A stretch of 5,506 nt of DNA from Clostridia bacterium. Lineage in GTDB: Bacteria > Bacillota > Clostridia > Oscillospirales > CAG-272. Shown here piece by piece: positions 1-4,666 of this stretch (the first letter of the stretch is position 1; the number at the start of each line of letters is the position of its first letter). The DNA lies in assembly GCA_017379815.1 (NCBI GenBank), contig JAFNVK010000048.1, positions 1-5,506 of the forward strand. Reading direction: 5' to 3'. The notes under the pieces are model-generated. The model saw nothing but the letters and a program-made list of their open reading frames with translations. It was not told the DNA's origin and did no database searches. The translations under genes and the position numbers were made by a program.

Positions 1-239
1 ATACGCGCGGCTTCATCTCCATGGCACGCAACGGCTATTCCTACGATTCCGCATCCTCCCAGTTCTTTATTATGGCCAGCGACTATCCCTACTGGGACGG
101 CCAGTACGCCTCCTTCGGTGAGGTGGTCTACGGCATGGACGTGATCGACGCACTCGTTGCCGTCCCCGTGGGAGCGGGTGACCGTCCGCTCGATCCCCCC
201 TCGATCGTTACGGCAAGCTTCGTTACTCCCGAGCAGTAA
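1..239 (+). CDS. Cyclophilin-type peptidyl-prolyl cis-trans isomerase, C-terminal part
   Basis: This is the C-terminal 78 or so residues of a cyclophilin; the N-terminus lies left of the window, and the frame is open from base 3. Cyclophilins catalyse cis-trans isomerisation of Xaa-Pro bonds and help protein folding. What is visible is the family signature ISMARN followed by SASSQFFI, then a Trp-Asp-Gly stretch and ASFGEV, which match the cyclophilin segments MAR...SxxSQFFI and the FG-V strand, followed by GMDVIDAL, the usual final helix. The catalytic Arg/Gln region upstream (FHR...QGG) is not in the window, so activity, secretion signal and localisation cannot be judged. The stop is TAA at 237-239. 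The regulator gene starts nine bases later in the same reading frame, so the two are probably co-transcribed. Confidence 0.93.
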   Translation, partial: TRGFISMARNGYSYDSASSQFFIMASDYPYWDGQYASFGEVVYGMDVIDALVAVPVGAGDRPLDPPSIVTASFVTPEQ

Positions 240-248
240 GCAGGACGT

Positions 249-896
249 ATGCTGATCCTCGTCACCGACCGACGGGCGTTTGGCGAGTCCTTGGCATCGC
301 GTCTTTTGCAGAACGGTATATTTTCCCTGCGCGCCTCCCATGAAACGGCCCTCTTCCTTTGTGAGGCCAAGGATTGCGGAGGCGTTCTGCTTGACGGAAG
401 GACCTCGCCGACAGAAAGCGAAGCACTCTGCCGCGCGCTGCGGGAGCGCTATCCCGAGCTGCCGATCGCCCTCCTGCTCCCGAAAGGGTATCTTCCCGCG
501 TCTCCTGCCGACCGATTTTTGCGCGAGGAAGAGGGCGACTTGACGGATGCCCTGCTCGACTTTTGCCATACCCTTTGCGGATGGCACGCGGGGGAGATGA
601 CCACCTTTTCGCTCACCGTGGGCAACGATCCCGCAAGGACGCGCTACATGGGCTATCCCCTGCCCCTCTCCCCACGCGAGCATACCCTTCTGCACTGTCT
701 TTTCTACCGCGCACCGCACGTGACCTCATGCGACGACCTCCTCTCGCTCTGCTATCCCATCGATCCGCCCTCGCTCGCCTCGCTTTCGGTGACCGTCTCG
801 GCCATCAACCGCCGCGCAGGAGCGATTGATCCGCGTCCGCTGATCGTCAACGTCTACGGCAGGGGCTATCGCCTGCGAAAAGGCATCCTCGACTGA
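249..896 (+). CDS. Winged-helix (OmpR/PhoB-type) regulator with atypical receiver domain
   Basis: A 215-residue protein with response-regulator layout. Residues 1-110 resemble a CheY-like receiver: strand LILVTD, then VLLDGR with Asp49 at the phospho-acceptor place, then PIALLLP. Residues about 130-211 are a winged-helix DNA-binding domain: the SPREHTLLHCL helix, the recognition helix around SLSVTVSAINRRA, and the wing VNVYGRGYRL, which matches the family ending GxGYRL. The receiver is degraded: the usual acidic pair is reduced to Asp7, the switch Thr/Ser after strand 4 appears to be Leu, and the GADDYLxKPF block with its conserved Lys is absent. It may therefore work without classical phosphorylation. 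No histidine kinase is adjacent. The in-frame stop of the cyclophilin gene lies three codons upstream, so ATG 249 is the earliest possible start and the only one keeping the receiver. Its Shine-Dalgarno match (AGGA, 242-245) sits only three bases from the ATG, which suggests weak or coupled initiation. Target genes are unknown. Confidence 0.85.
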   Translation: MLILVTDRRAFGESLASRLLQNGIFSLRASHETALFLCEAKDCGGVLLDGRTSPTESEALCRALRERYPELPIALLLPKGYLPASPADRFLREEEGDLTDALLDFCHTLCGWHAGEMTTFSLTVGNDPARTRYMGYPLPLSPREHTLLHCLFYRAPHVTSCDDLLSLCYPIDPPSLASLSVTVSAINRRAGAIDPRPLIVNVYGRGYRLRKGILD

Positions 897-920
897 TCCC
901 CTCAAAAGAAAGGATTCTTT

Positions 921-1568
921 ATGACCACTCTGATCCTGGTTCGTCACGGACAAAGCAATACCAACCTCGAGCATCGCTTCACGGGGCAAGGGCACGCCGT
1001 GCTGACCCCGCTTGGGCAGACGCAGGCCGAATGCACCGCGCGCTATCTCGACGCTTTTTCCATTGACGTTATCTATTCCAGCGACCTCGTCCGCTCCATG
1101 CAGACCGCCGAGGCCACCGCAAAACGGCAGGGGCTTTCGGTGATCCCGAATAAGGCTCTGCGCGAGATCGACGCAGGACTTTGGGAGGGGCGCCCCTACC
1201 TGGAGCTGAAGGCCGCCTACCCCGAGGAATACGTCCTCTGGACCGACGATCTCGGCCACGCAAGACCGAACGGCGGCGAGAGCGTTTTAGAGGTTGGCGA
1301 GCGCGTCTGCCGTGAGGTGGACCGCCTGGCTCTGCTCCATAAGGGAAAATGCGTGGCCGTCTTCAGTCACGCCACCCCCGTTCGCATGGTAGGTTGCTAC
1401 TGGCTGGGCGTTCCCTTTGCGGAGGCCGCCTCCGTTCCGCGCTGCAGCAACGCCTCGGTGACGGTGGCAGAATACGACGACGAGGGCCGCTTCGTCCGTC
1501 TCGTGGAATACGCCCACGACGAGCATCTGGGAAAGAACCGGACCTTCCTCCCCAAGGGCCTTGCCTAA
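921..1568 (+). CDS. Histidine phosphatase family protein (phosphoglycerate mutase-like)
   Basis: A 215-residue cytosolic protein of the histidine phosphatase superfamily, branch 1, of about the usual length. The signature LVRHGQSNTN places the catalytic His9 within the Arg8-His9-Gly10 motif. YSSDLVRSMQTA supplies the second phosphate-binding Arg (Arg58), REIDAGLWEG the likely acid Glu82, and VAVFSHATP the second catalytic His150. All expected active-site residues are therefore present. Relatives include cofactor-dependent phosphoglycerate mutase, GpmB-like broad phosphatases and alpha-ribazole phosphatase (CobC); the sequence does not decide among them, and no cobalamin gene is nearby. The length favours a phosphatase over a classical dPGM (about 230-250 residues), but that is inference. 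The start is supported by AAAGGA at 909-914, six bases before ATG. It begins 24 bases after the regulator gene and ends just before a terminator, so it is probably last in the operon. Confidence 0.93.
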   Translation: MTTLILVRHGQSNTNLEHRFTGQGHAVLTPLGQTQAECTARYLDAFSIDVIYSSDLVRSMQTAEATAKRQGLSVIPNKALREIDAGLWEGRPYLELKAAYPEEYVLWTDDLGHARPNGGESVLEVGERVCREVDRLALLHKGKCVAVFSHATPVRMVGCYWLGVPFAEAASVPRCSNASVTVAEYDDEGRFVRLVEYAHDEHLGKNRTFLPKGLA

Positions 1569-1579
1569 AAGAAAAAACC

Positions 1580-1625
1580 AAAAACGCCTGCACGGTGAAA
1601 AAAAAGCAACCGCACAGGCGTTTTT
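1580..1625. terminator. Bidirectional intrinsic terminator between convergent genes
   Basis: AAAAACGCCTG (1580-1590) pairs perfectly with CAGGCGTTTTT (1615-1625). After a two-base CA/CA mismatch the stem continues with CGGT (1593-1596) and ACCG (1609-1612) around a 12-base loop. U-rich tracts follow on both strands: plus-strand T5 and further T runs to about 1632, and on the minus strand the complement of the A-rich stretch 1567-1584. It lies 11 bases after the phosphatase stop and 8 bases after the spoIIE stop, so it can end both transcripts. Confidence 0.92.
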
Positions 1626-1633
1626 CTTTTTTC

Positions 1634-4168
1634 TTATCCCTCGACCGCTCCCATGATGCGCAGGGCGATGGCCGAGCAATCGTCATGCCCCTCACGCGAG
1701 GCAGCGTGCAGGCAGATCCGATAAACGATCTCCTCAGGCGTCATTTCGCCGCATGCCGAAAGCATCTCCTCAAGCCACCTGCCGTCATCGTCCTCAGGCA
1801 GAACGCCGTCGCTGACCAGAACGACCGTGTCCCCGATGCGGAGCGGAAAATCCGTGGCCTTGGCGTCCAGCGCCTCGATGATGCCGATGGGAGCCGTTCC
1901 CGCCTCCAGGCGATGTACCTCCCCGCGCCTCACCACAAAGCTTGGCGCCGCACCGCTCTTGATGAAGGAGGCCTCCCCCGTCATCAGATCCAGCTCGAGC
2001 AGATCCACCGTGGAGGAGCATTCGCAAAGGCTGTTTGCACCGCGTGAGCGGATCATGTTGTTGAGCATACGCAGGGAGGTCCAGGCGCGGTTGCCCGCAC
2101 GGAGCATCTTTTCGAGAAAGACCGAGCATAGCCCCGAGGTAAAGGCCGCCTCCCGACCGGCTCCCATGCCGTCACTGATCAGGGCGTAAAAATAATCCCG
2201 CTTGCTGGAAAAAAGATTGACGCTGTCGCCGCTGACCCCGCCGTCGGCCGAGACGTTGTTCTCCGCACCAAGCACGGCGATGCGCTTTTGCGCACGCAGA
2301 ATAAGCGTTTGCACCCCCTCCTCAAGCTCAAGGCTGGGCCGCCCAAGCTCCAGTCCGCACATTTCACCAAGATCGGCACGAAGCACCTGCTCGGTCACCT
2401 TGGAGGCCGCCGTATCCGCACCGCGGATCAGGATCTGCCGTCGGCGGTTGCCGTAGACCGTGACCGAGGAAAAGCCCACCCCCGCATCGCGCAGGTATTC
2501 CGCGATCCGCCTCTCCAGCGCCTCGTCAAAGCGATATTCCCCGTCGTCCTCCTCCAGAGCATCGTTGATGATGCTGGCCGCCGCCTCGTAATCCATGGCA
2601 AAGATCTCGGTGCGGTTGTTGCGCAGCATCTCCCCCGTCAGGGTCGCGCAATCGCGGTTGACGGTGTCGAGTATCTGCTCGGCCGAGGAGCATCTGCGGC
2701 GAAGGCTCTCGGGGATCTCGTCAAGTGAAACGCGTCCGCGCGTGTGCAAACGCGAGATCAGCGTGTTGACGGTCGAAAGCGTAGCGGGATATTCCAACCC
2801 CCAGCAGACCGTTTTGTTCGGGCAATCGGCGCAGTGCGTGTCGAAGGCGTTGTCGCAGATCCGCCGAAGATCCAAGGCCCCCGGGCGGCGAAAGCGATCA
2901 CTGAGGGTGTAAAACATCTCCGAAAGCGAGGAAAAGGCATCCGAGATCCCCCGAAAGCGCTCGTTGGCATCCCGACAGCGCGTCTCGGAGAGCATTCCCT
3001 CCTCTGCTCTCTCCCTCTTTTTCTCCTGCTCCTCCCCCTCCTCGGCATCGCGCTTTTGCCTGTCGCGCAAGCGCTCGACAAGGGTAAAAGCACTACCACC
3101 CAGCAAAAGCGGAGGCAAAAGCTGCGGCAAGGCGCTCACGCCCCCGGCATAGATCCCCCAGGAAAGAAAGGCGCCAATTGCCGTGAGAACCCCTCCCTGC
3201 GGATACTCCCGCCTGCCCACCAGCGCGTAGGCCAGTGCCGCCAGAAGAAAGGCGGGCGCGTAGAGCGGCTCGTAGGCGATGCCAACGAGAAGTCCCGCTC
3301 CCGCTCCAAGCCAAACGCCTCTGCGCGCCGAAACGTGCAGCGTCAGATAAAGGGCCAGCACTGCCGCGAAGGAGAAGCCAAGCAGCAACAGCCGCTCTGC
3401 CGCAAAGACGGCCGAAAAAAGCAGTGTCCCCCACGAAAGTGCCAGGAGGATCCTGTCCTTGGTTCGTCCGTCCAGGGCGATCGCGTAGAGAATGACCGCC
3501 GCTGGCGTCACGAAAGCCCCGAAAAGTGCAGCGAAGAGATCGTAATACTGAAAGCCTCCGTCGATCACCCGCCAAAGAAGGATCAAAAGGCTCGCCGCAA
3601 CCGATATCCCCAGGCGCAAAAGCAAGCTGCGGCAAAGCACAGACTGCATCTCGCGGGCAAGACGTCTCCCGATTTTCCAAGCCGCCGTCCGCTCAAGGCC
3701 TGCATAAAGGCGCGCCAAAAGGCTCTTTTTCCCCGTCCGCTCTCCGCCTTCCTCACCGGTCTCGTGGAGAGCGGCTCGGCTTGCTCTGAGCTTCTCGCGG
3801 ATCTCCCGTCCTACGGCGGCGTCCTGCTCTCCCTCCTCCCAAAGAAGCCCGATCACGCCGCGCAAAAGAGCGGCCGCACAGTAAGCGCAAAGGTAGACCA
3901 AGGGAGACTGCATGCGAAAGAGAGCGGACACGAGCAGCCCGAGCAGAATGGCTACCGTATGCCCCCGCGAGGCACAAAGGAAGGCCATCCCCAGAGGGAA
4001 GGTGCCAAAGAGAAGCTCCGCGTGCCCTAACACGTAGCCCGCACCGCCAAACAGAAGCTGCTCCCCGAAAAGGCGCAGCCACGCTCTTGCCCTTCCCTCC
4101 TTTACCGCCTTTGCCTCCTTCTTGACGCCTGCCGTGCTTCTTCCCGTTTCTTTTACCTGCTCCTGCAT
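1634..4168 (-). CDS. spoIIE: Stage II sporulation protein E (SpoIIE), membrane PP2C-type serine phosphatase
   Basis: In the family, SpoIIE sits at the polar septum, interacts with FtsZ, and dephosphorylates the anti-anti-sigma factor SpoIIAA so that sigma-F becomes active in the forespore. From ATG 4168 the protein has 844 residues, close to the 827 of Bacillus subtilis. Residues about 38-363 hold roughly ten hydrophobic spans, broken by a charged loop at 111-170. A Glu/Lys/Arg-rich linker follows (364-392), then a regulatory region with four clustered cysteines (438, 446, 449, 455). The C-terminal third is the phosphatase: SDGMGAG with Asp666, the STVDLLELDL strand near 719, the GAAPSF and PIGII blocks, VLVSDGV with Asp787, and HDDCSAI with Asp829/Asp830, corresponding to the metal-binding aspartates of SpoIIE. 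The frame stays open upstream to an ATG at 4279, but that start has no ribosome site and adds 37 unconvincing residues, whereas 4168 has a well-spaced AAAGGA. The gene is intact and appears monocistronic. Confidence 0.96.
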   Translation of the reverse strand: MQEQVKETGRSTAGVKKEAKAVKEGRARAWLRLFGEQLLFGGAGYVLGHAELLFGTFPLGMAFLCASRGHTVAILLGLLVSALFRMQSPLVYLCAYCAAALLRGVIGLLWEEGEQDAAVGREIREKLRASRAALHETGEEGGERTGKKSLLARLYAGLERTAAWKIGRRLAREMQSVLCRSLLLRLGISVAASLLILLWRVIDGGFQYYDLFAALFGAFVTPAAVILYAIALDGRTKDRILLALSWGTLLFSAVFAAERLLLLGFSFAAVLALYLTLHVSARRGVWLGAGAGLLVGIAYEPLYAPAFLLAALAYALVGRREYPQGGVLTAIGAFLSWGIYAGGVSALPQLLPPLLLGGSAFTLVERLRDRQKRDAEEGEEQEKKRERAEEGMLSETRCRDANERFRGISDAFSSLSEMFYTLSDRFRRPGALDLRRICDNAFDTHCADCPNKTVCWGLEYPATLSTVNTLISRLHTRGRVSLDEIPESLRRRCSSAEQILDTVNRDCATLTGEMLRNNRTEIFAMDYEAAASIINDALEEDDGEYRFDEALERRIAEYLRDAGVGFSSVTVYGNRRRQILIRGADTAASKVTEQVLRADLGEMCGLELGRPSLELEEGVQTLILRAQKRIAVLGAENNVSADGGVSGDSVNLFSSKRDYFYALISDGMGAGREAAFTSGLCSVFLEKMLRAGNRAWTSLRMLNNMIRSRGANSLCECSSTVDLLELDLMTGEASFIKSGAAPSFVVRRGEVHRLEAGTAPIGIIEALDAKATDFPLRIGDTVVLVSDGVLPEDDDGRWLEEMLSACGEMTPEEIVYRICLHAASREGHDDCSAIALRIMGAVEG

Positions 4169-4177
4169 CCTTTTTCT

Positions 4178-4183
4178 TCCTTT
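4178..4183 (-). promoter_or_regulatory. Ribosome binding site that fixes the spoIIE start
   Basis: On the minus strand AAAGGA occupies 4183-4178 within a longer purine run (AGGAAAGGAAG from 4186). Nine bases separate it from ATG 4168. The alternative upstream ATG at 4279 has no comparable purine run, so this site decides in favour of the 844-residue product. Confidence 0.8.
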
Positions 4184-4186
4184 CCT

Positions 4187-4203
4187 ACCGCAAAGAGTGC
4201 GGT
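4187..4203 (-). other. Leader hairpin directly upstream of the spoIIE ribosome site
   Basis: ACCGCA (4203-4198 on the minus strand) and TGCGGT (4192-4187) form a perfect six-pair stem around a five-base loop. The stem ends one base before the purine run used as ribosome site. No U run follows on the minus strand, so it is not a terminator. It could stabilise the leader or modulate ribosome access, or be fortuitous. Confidence 0.4.
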
Positions 4204-4220
4204 TTTGCTCTTCCTTTCCT

Positions 4221-4254
4221 ATTTTACTCTTTTCCCCGTGCGGAAACGGTCGAA
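4221..4254 (-). promoter_or_regulatory. Candidate spoIIE promoter with a Spo0A-box-like -35 region
   Basis: On the minus strand TAAAAT (4226-4221) resembles a sigma-A -10 element (5 of 6 bases of TATAAT). Upstream, separated by 22 bases, is TTCGAC (4254-4249); read on the plus strand it is part of GGTCGAA (4248-4254), one base off the 0A-box core TGNCGAA. Spo0A-dependent sigma-A promoters such as B. subtilis spoIIG and spoIIE are known for an unusually long spacer and 0A boxes near -35, and this arrangement is similar. The match is short and could arise by chance. The predicted start lies about 45-50 bases before ATG 4168. Confidence 0.35.
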
Positions 4255-4260
4255 GCAGGG

Positions 4261-4277
4261 GGGCAGAATTCTTGCCC
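4261..4277. repeat. Short inverted repeat upstream of spoIIE
   Basis: GGGCA (4261-4265) and TGCCC (4273-4277) are exact inverted arms flanking the palindrome-containing GAATTCT. It lies just upstream of the candidate spoIIE -35 region, where an operator or activator site would be plausible. Nothing identifies a binding protein. Confidence 0.3.
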
Positions 4278-4295
4278 ATTTGGCAGAGAAAGGAT

Positions 4296-4336
4296 AAAAA
4301 AAGCCCCCCGCGCTCGTTTTTTTGCGAACGGAGGAC
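4296..4336 (-). terminator. Minus-strand intrinsic terminator upstream of spoIIE
   Basis: Read on the minus strand, GTCCTCC (4336-4330) pairs with GGGGGGC (4309-4303), and GTTCG (4329-4325) with CGAGC (4316-4312), leaving a two-base bulge and an A-rich loop. U7 (4302-4296) follows immediately. The pairing uses G-U wobbles that become C-A mismatches in the plus-strand RNA, and the plus strand has A7 rather than T7 after the stem, so the signal is specific to the minus strand. It lies upstream of the candidate spoIIE promoter and would block minus-strand readthrough into spoIIE. No minus-strand gene is evident between it and the cysteine desulfurase terminator. Confidence 0.65.
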
Positions 4337-4362
4337 AAAAAAAGAAGGGATCGATTCCCCTT
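4337..4362 (-). terminator. Weaker tandem minus-strand terminator-like hairpin
   Basis: On the minus strand AAGGG (4362-4358) can pair with CCCTT (4349-4345), with an alternative GGGA/TCCC core, followed by C and then U7 (4343-4337). The stem is short, so alone it would be weak, but it directly precedes the stronger hairpin and the two could act in series. Confidence 0.35.
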
Positions 4363-4438
4363 TCGGCAGATCCTGACGAAGGGCGTCGCACGATTTTTCA
4401 CGAAAAGCAGCTTATCGCGTAAAAGTTTTGCAAGGGTA

Positions 4439-4467
4439 TTGCTTTTTCTTTTGCCGTCTGCTATAAT
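4439..4467 (+). promoter_or_regulatory. Extended -10 promoter for the 36-residue protein gene
   Basis: A perfect TATAAT (4462-4467) is preceded by TGC (4459-4461), giving an extended -10 element. Seventeen bases upstream is TTGCTT (4439-4444), a partial -35 match. Transcription would start near 4474 and give a leader of about 33 bases before ATG 4507. This is the best vegetative sigma-type promoter in the window. Confidence 0.75.
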
Positions 4468-4506
4468 AAAAGCAAAGAAAGCACCTCGGGAAAGGAGAAT
4501 AGCTTC

Positions 4507-4617
4507 ATGAGAATCCTTAAATTTCTGCTCGCCCTGCTCATTCTGGCCGGGGCCATTGCCCTCGCCTCCCTCCTCTGGTGGGTATTCAACGACCTGATCT
4601 GGCAATATGCGATGTAA
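4507..4617 (+). CDS. Small single-span membrane protein, 36 residues, function unknown
   Basis: ATG 4507 to TAA 4615-4617 encodes 36 residues. A short basic N-terminus (MRILK) leads into a continuous hydrophobic stretch, residues about 6-27, rich in Leu and Ala and ending in Trp-Trp. The tail NDLIWQYAM contains one more Trp and no strong charge cluster. This predicts one membrane helix, probably N-in by the positive-inside rule, with no cleavage site evident. The case for a real gene is the unit around it: an extended -10 promoter, AAAGGAG at 4491-4497 nine bases before ATG, and a strong terminator starting 12 bases after the stop. Codon choice (CTG, CTC, GCC) matches the neighbouring genes. 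I recognise no family; it does not look like SpoVM, CydX or KdpF. Possibilities include a helper subunit of a membrane complex, a stress peptide, or a type I toxin-like peptide, none of them proven. Confidence 0.7.
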   Translation: MRILKFLLALLILAGAIALASLLWWVFNDLIWQYAM

Positions 4618-4628
4618 AAACAGAAAAT

Positions 4629-4663
4629 AAAAGCCCGTCTTCGTAGGAAGACGGGCTTTTTTT
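4629..4663. terminator. Strong bidirectional terminator between the small gene and the cysteine desulfurase gene
   Basis: AAGCCCGTCTTC (4631-4642) and GAAGACGGGCTT (4647-4658) form a perfect 12-pair stem around the four-base loop GTAG, extendable by two A-T pairs outward (4629-4630 with 4659-4660). T7 (4657-4663) follows on the plus strand. On the minus strand the complement of 4623-4634 gives a U-rich tail. It closes the small-protein transcript and, six bases past its stop codon, the cysteine desulfurase transcript. Confidence 0.95.
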
Positions 4664-4666
4664 CGA

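Noticed and set aside
726..1259. Minus-strand open frame of 177 codons
   Set aside because: Antisense to the regulator and the histidine phosphatase, both supported by catalytic or fold motifs; no ribosome site or family resemblance.
1349..2047. Plus-strand open frame of 232 codons spanning the phosphatase end, the terminator and the spoIIE end
   Set aside because: It crosses a strong bidirectional terminator and overlaps two genes in other frames; its composition is Arg-rich and without domain features.
3093..3680. Minus-strand open frame of 195 codons within spoIIE in another frame
   Set aside because: It overlaps the membrane-spanning part of spoIIE and shows no independent signals.
2744..4030. 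Long plus-strand open frame of 428 codons opposite spoIIE
   Set aside because: It is very rich in Arg, Lys, Gln and Pro, has no recognisable domain and no ribosome site, and lies entirely antisense to a well-supported spoIIE; it follows from the GC-rich codons of the real gene.
4169..4279. 37-codon N-terminal extension of SpoIIE from the ATG at 4279
   Set aside because: No ribosome site precedes it, the candidate promoter lies inside it, and the 4168 start gives a family-typical length with a well-placed AAAGGA.
4389..4406. CACGA direct repeat and TTTTC-AC-GAAAA inverted repeat
   Set aside because: Too short and AT-rich to separate from chance; no link to a promoter element at proper distance.
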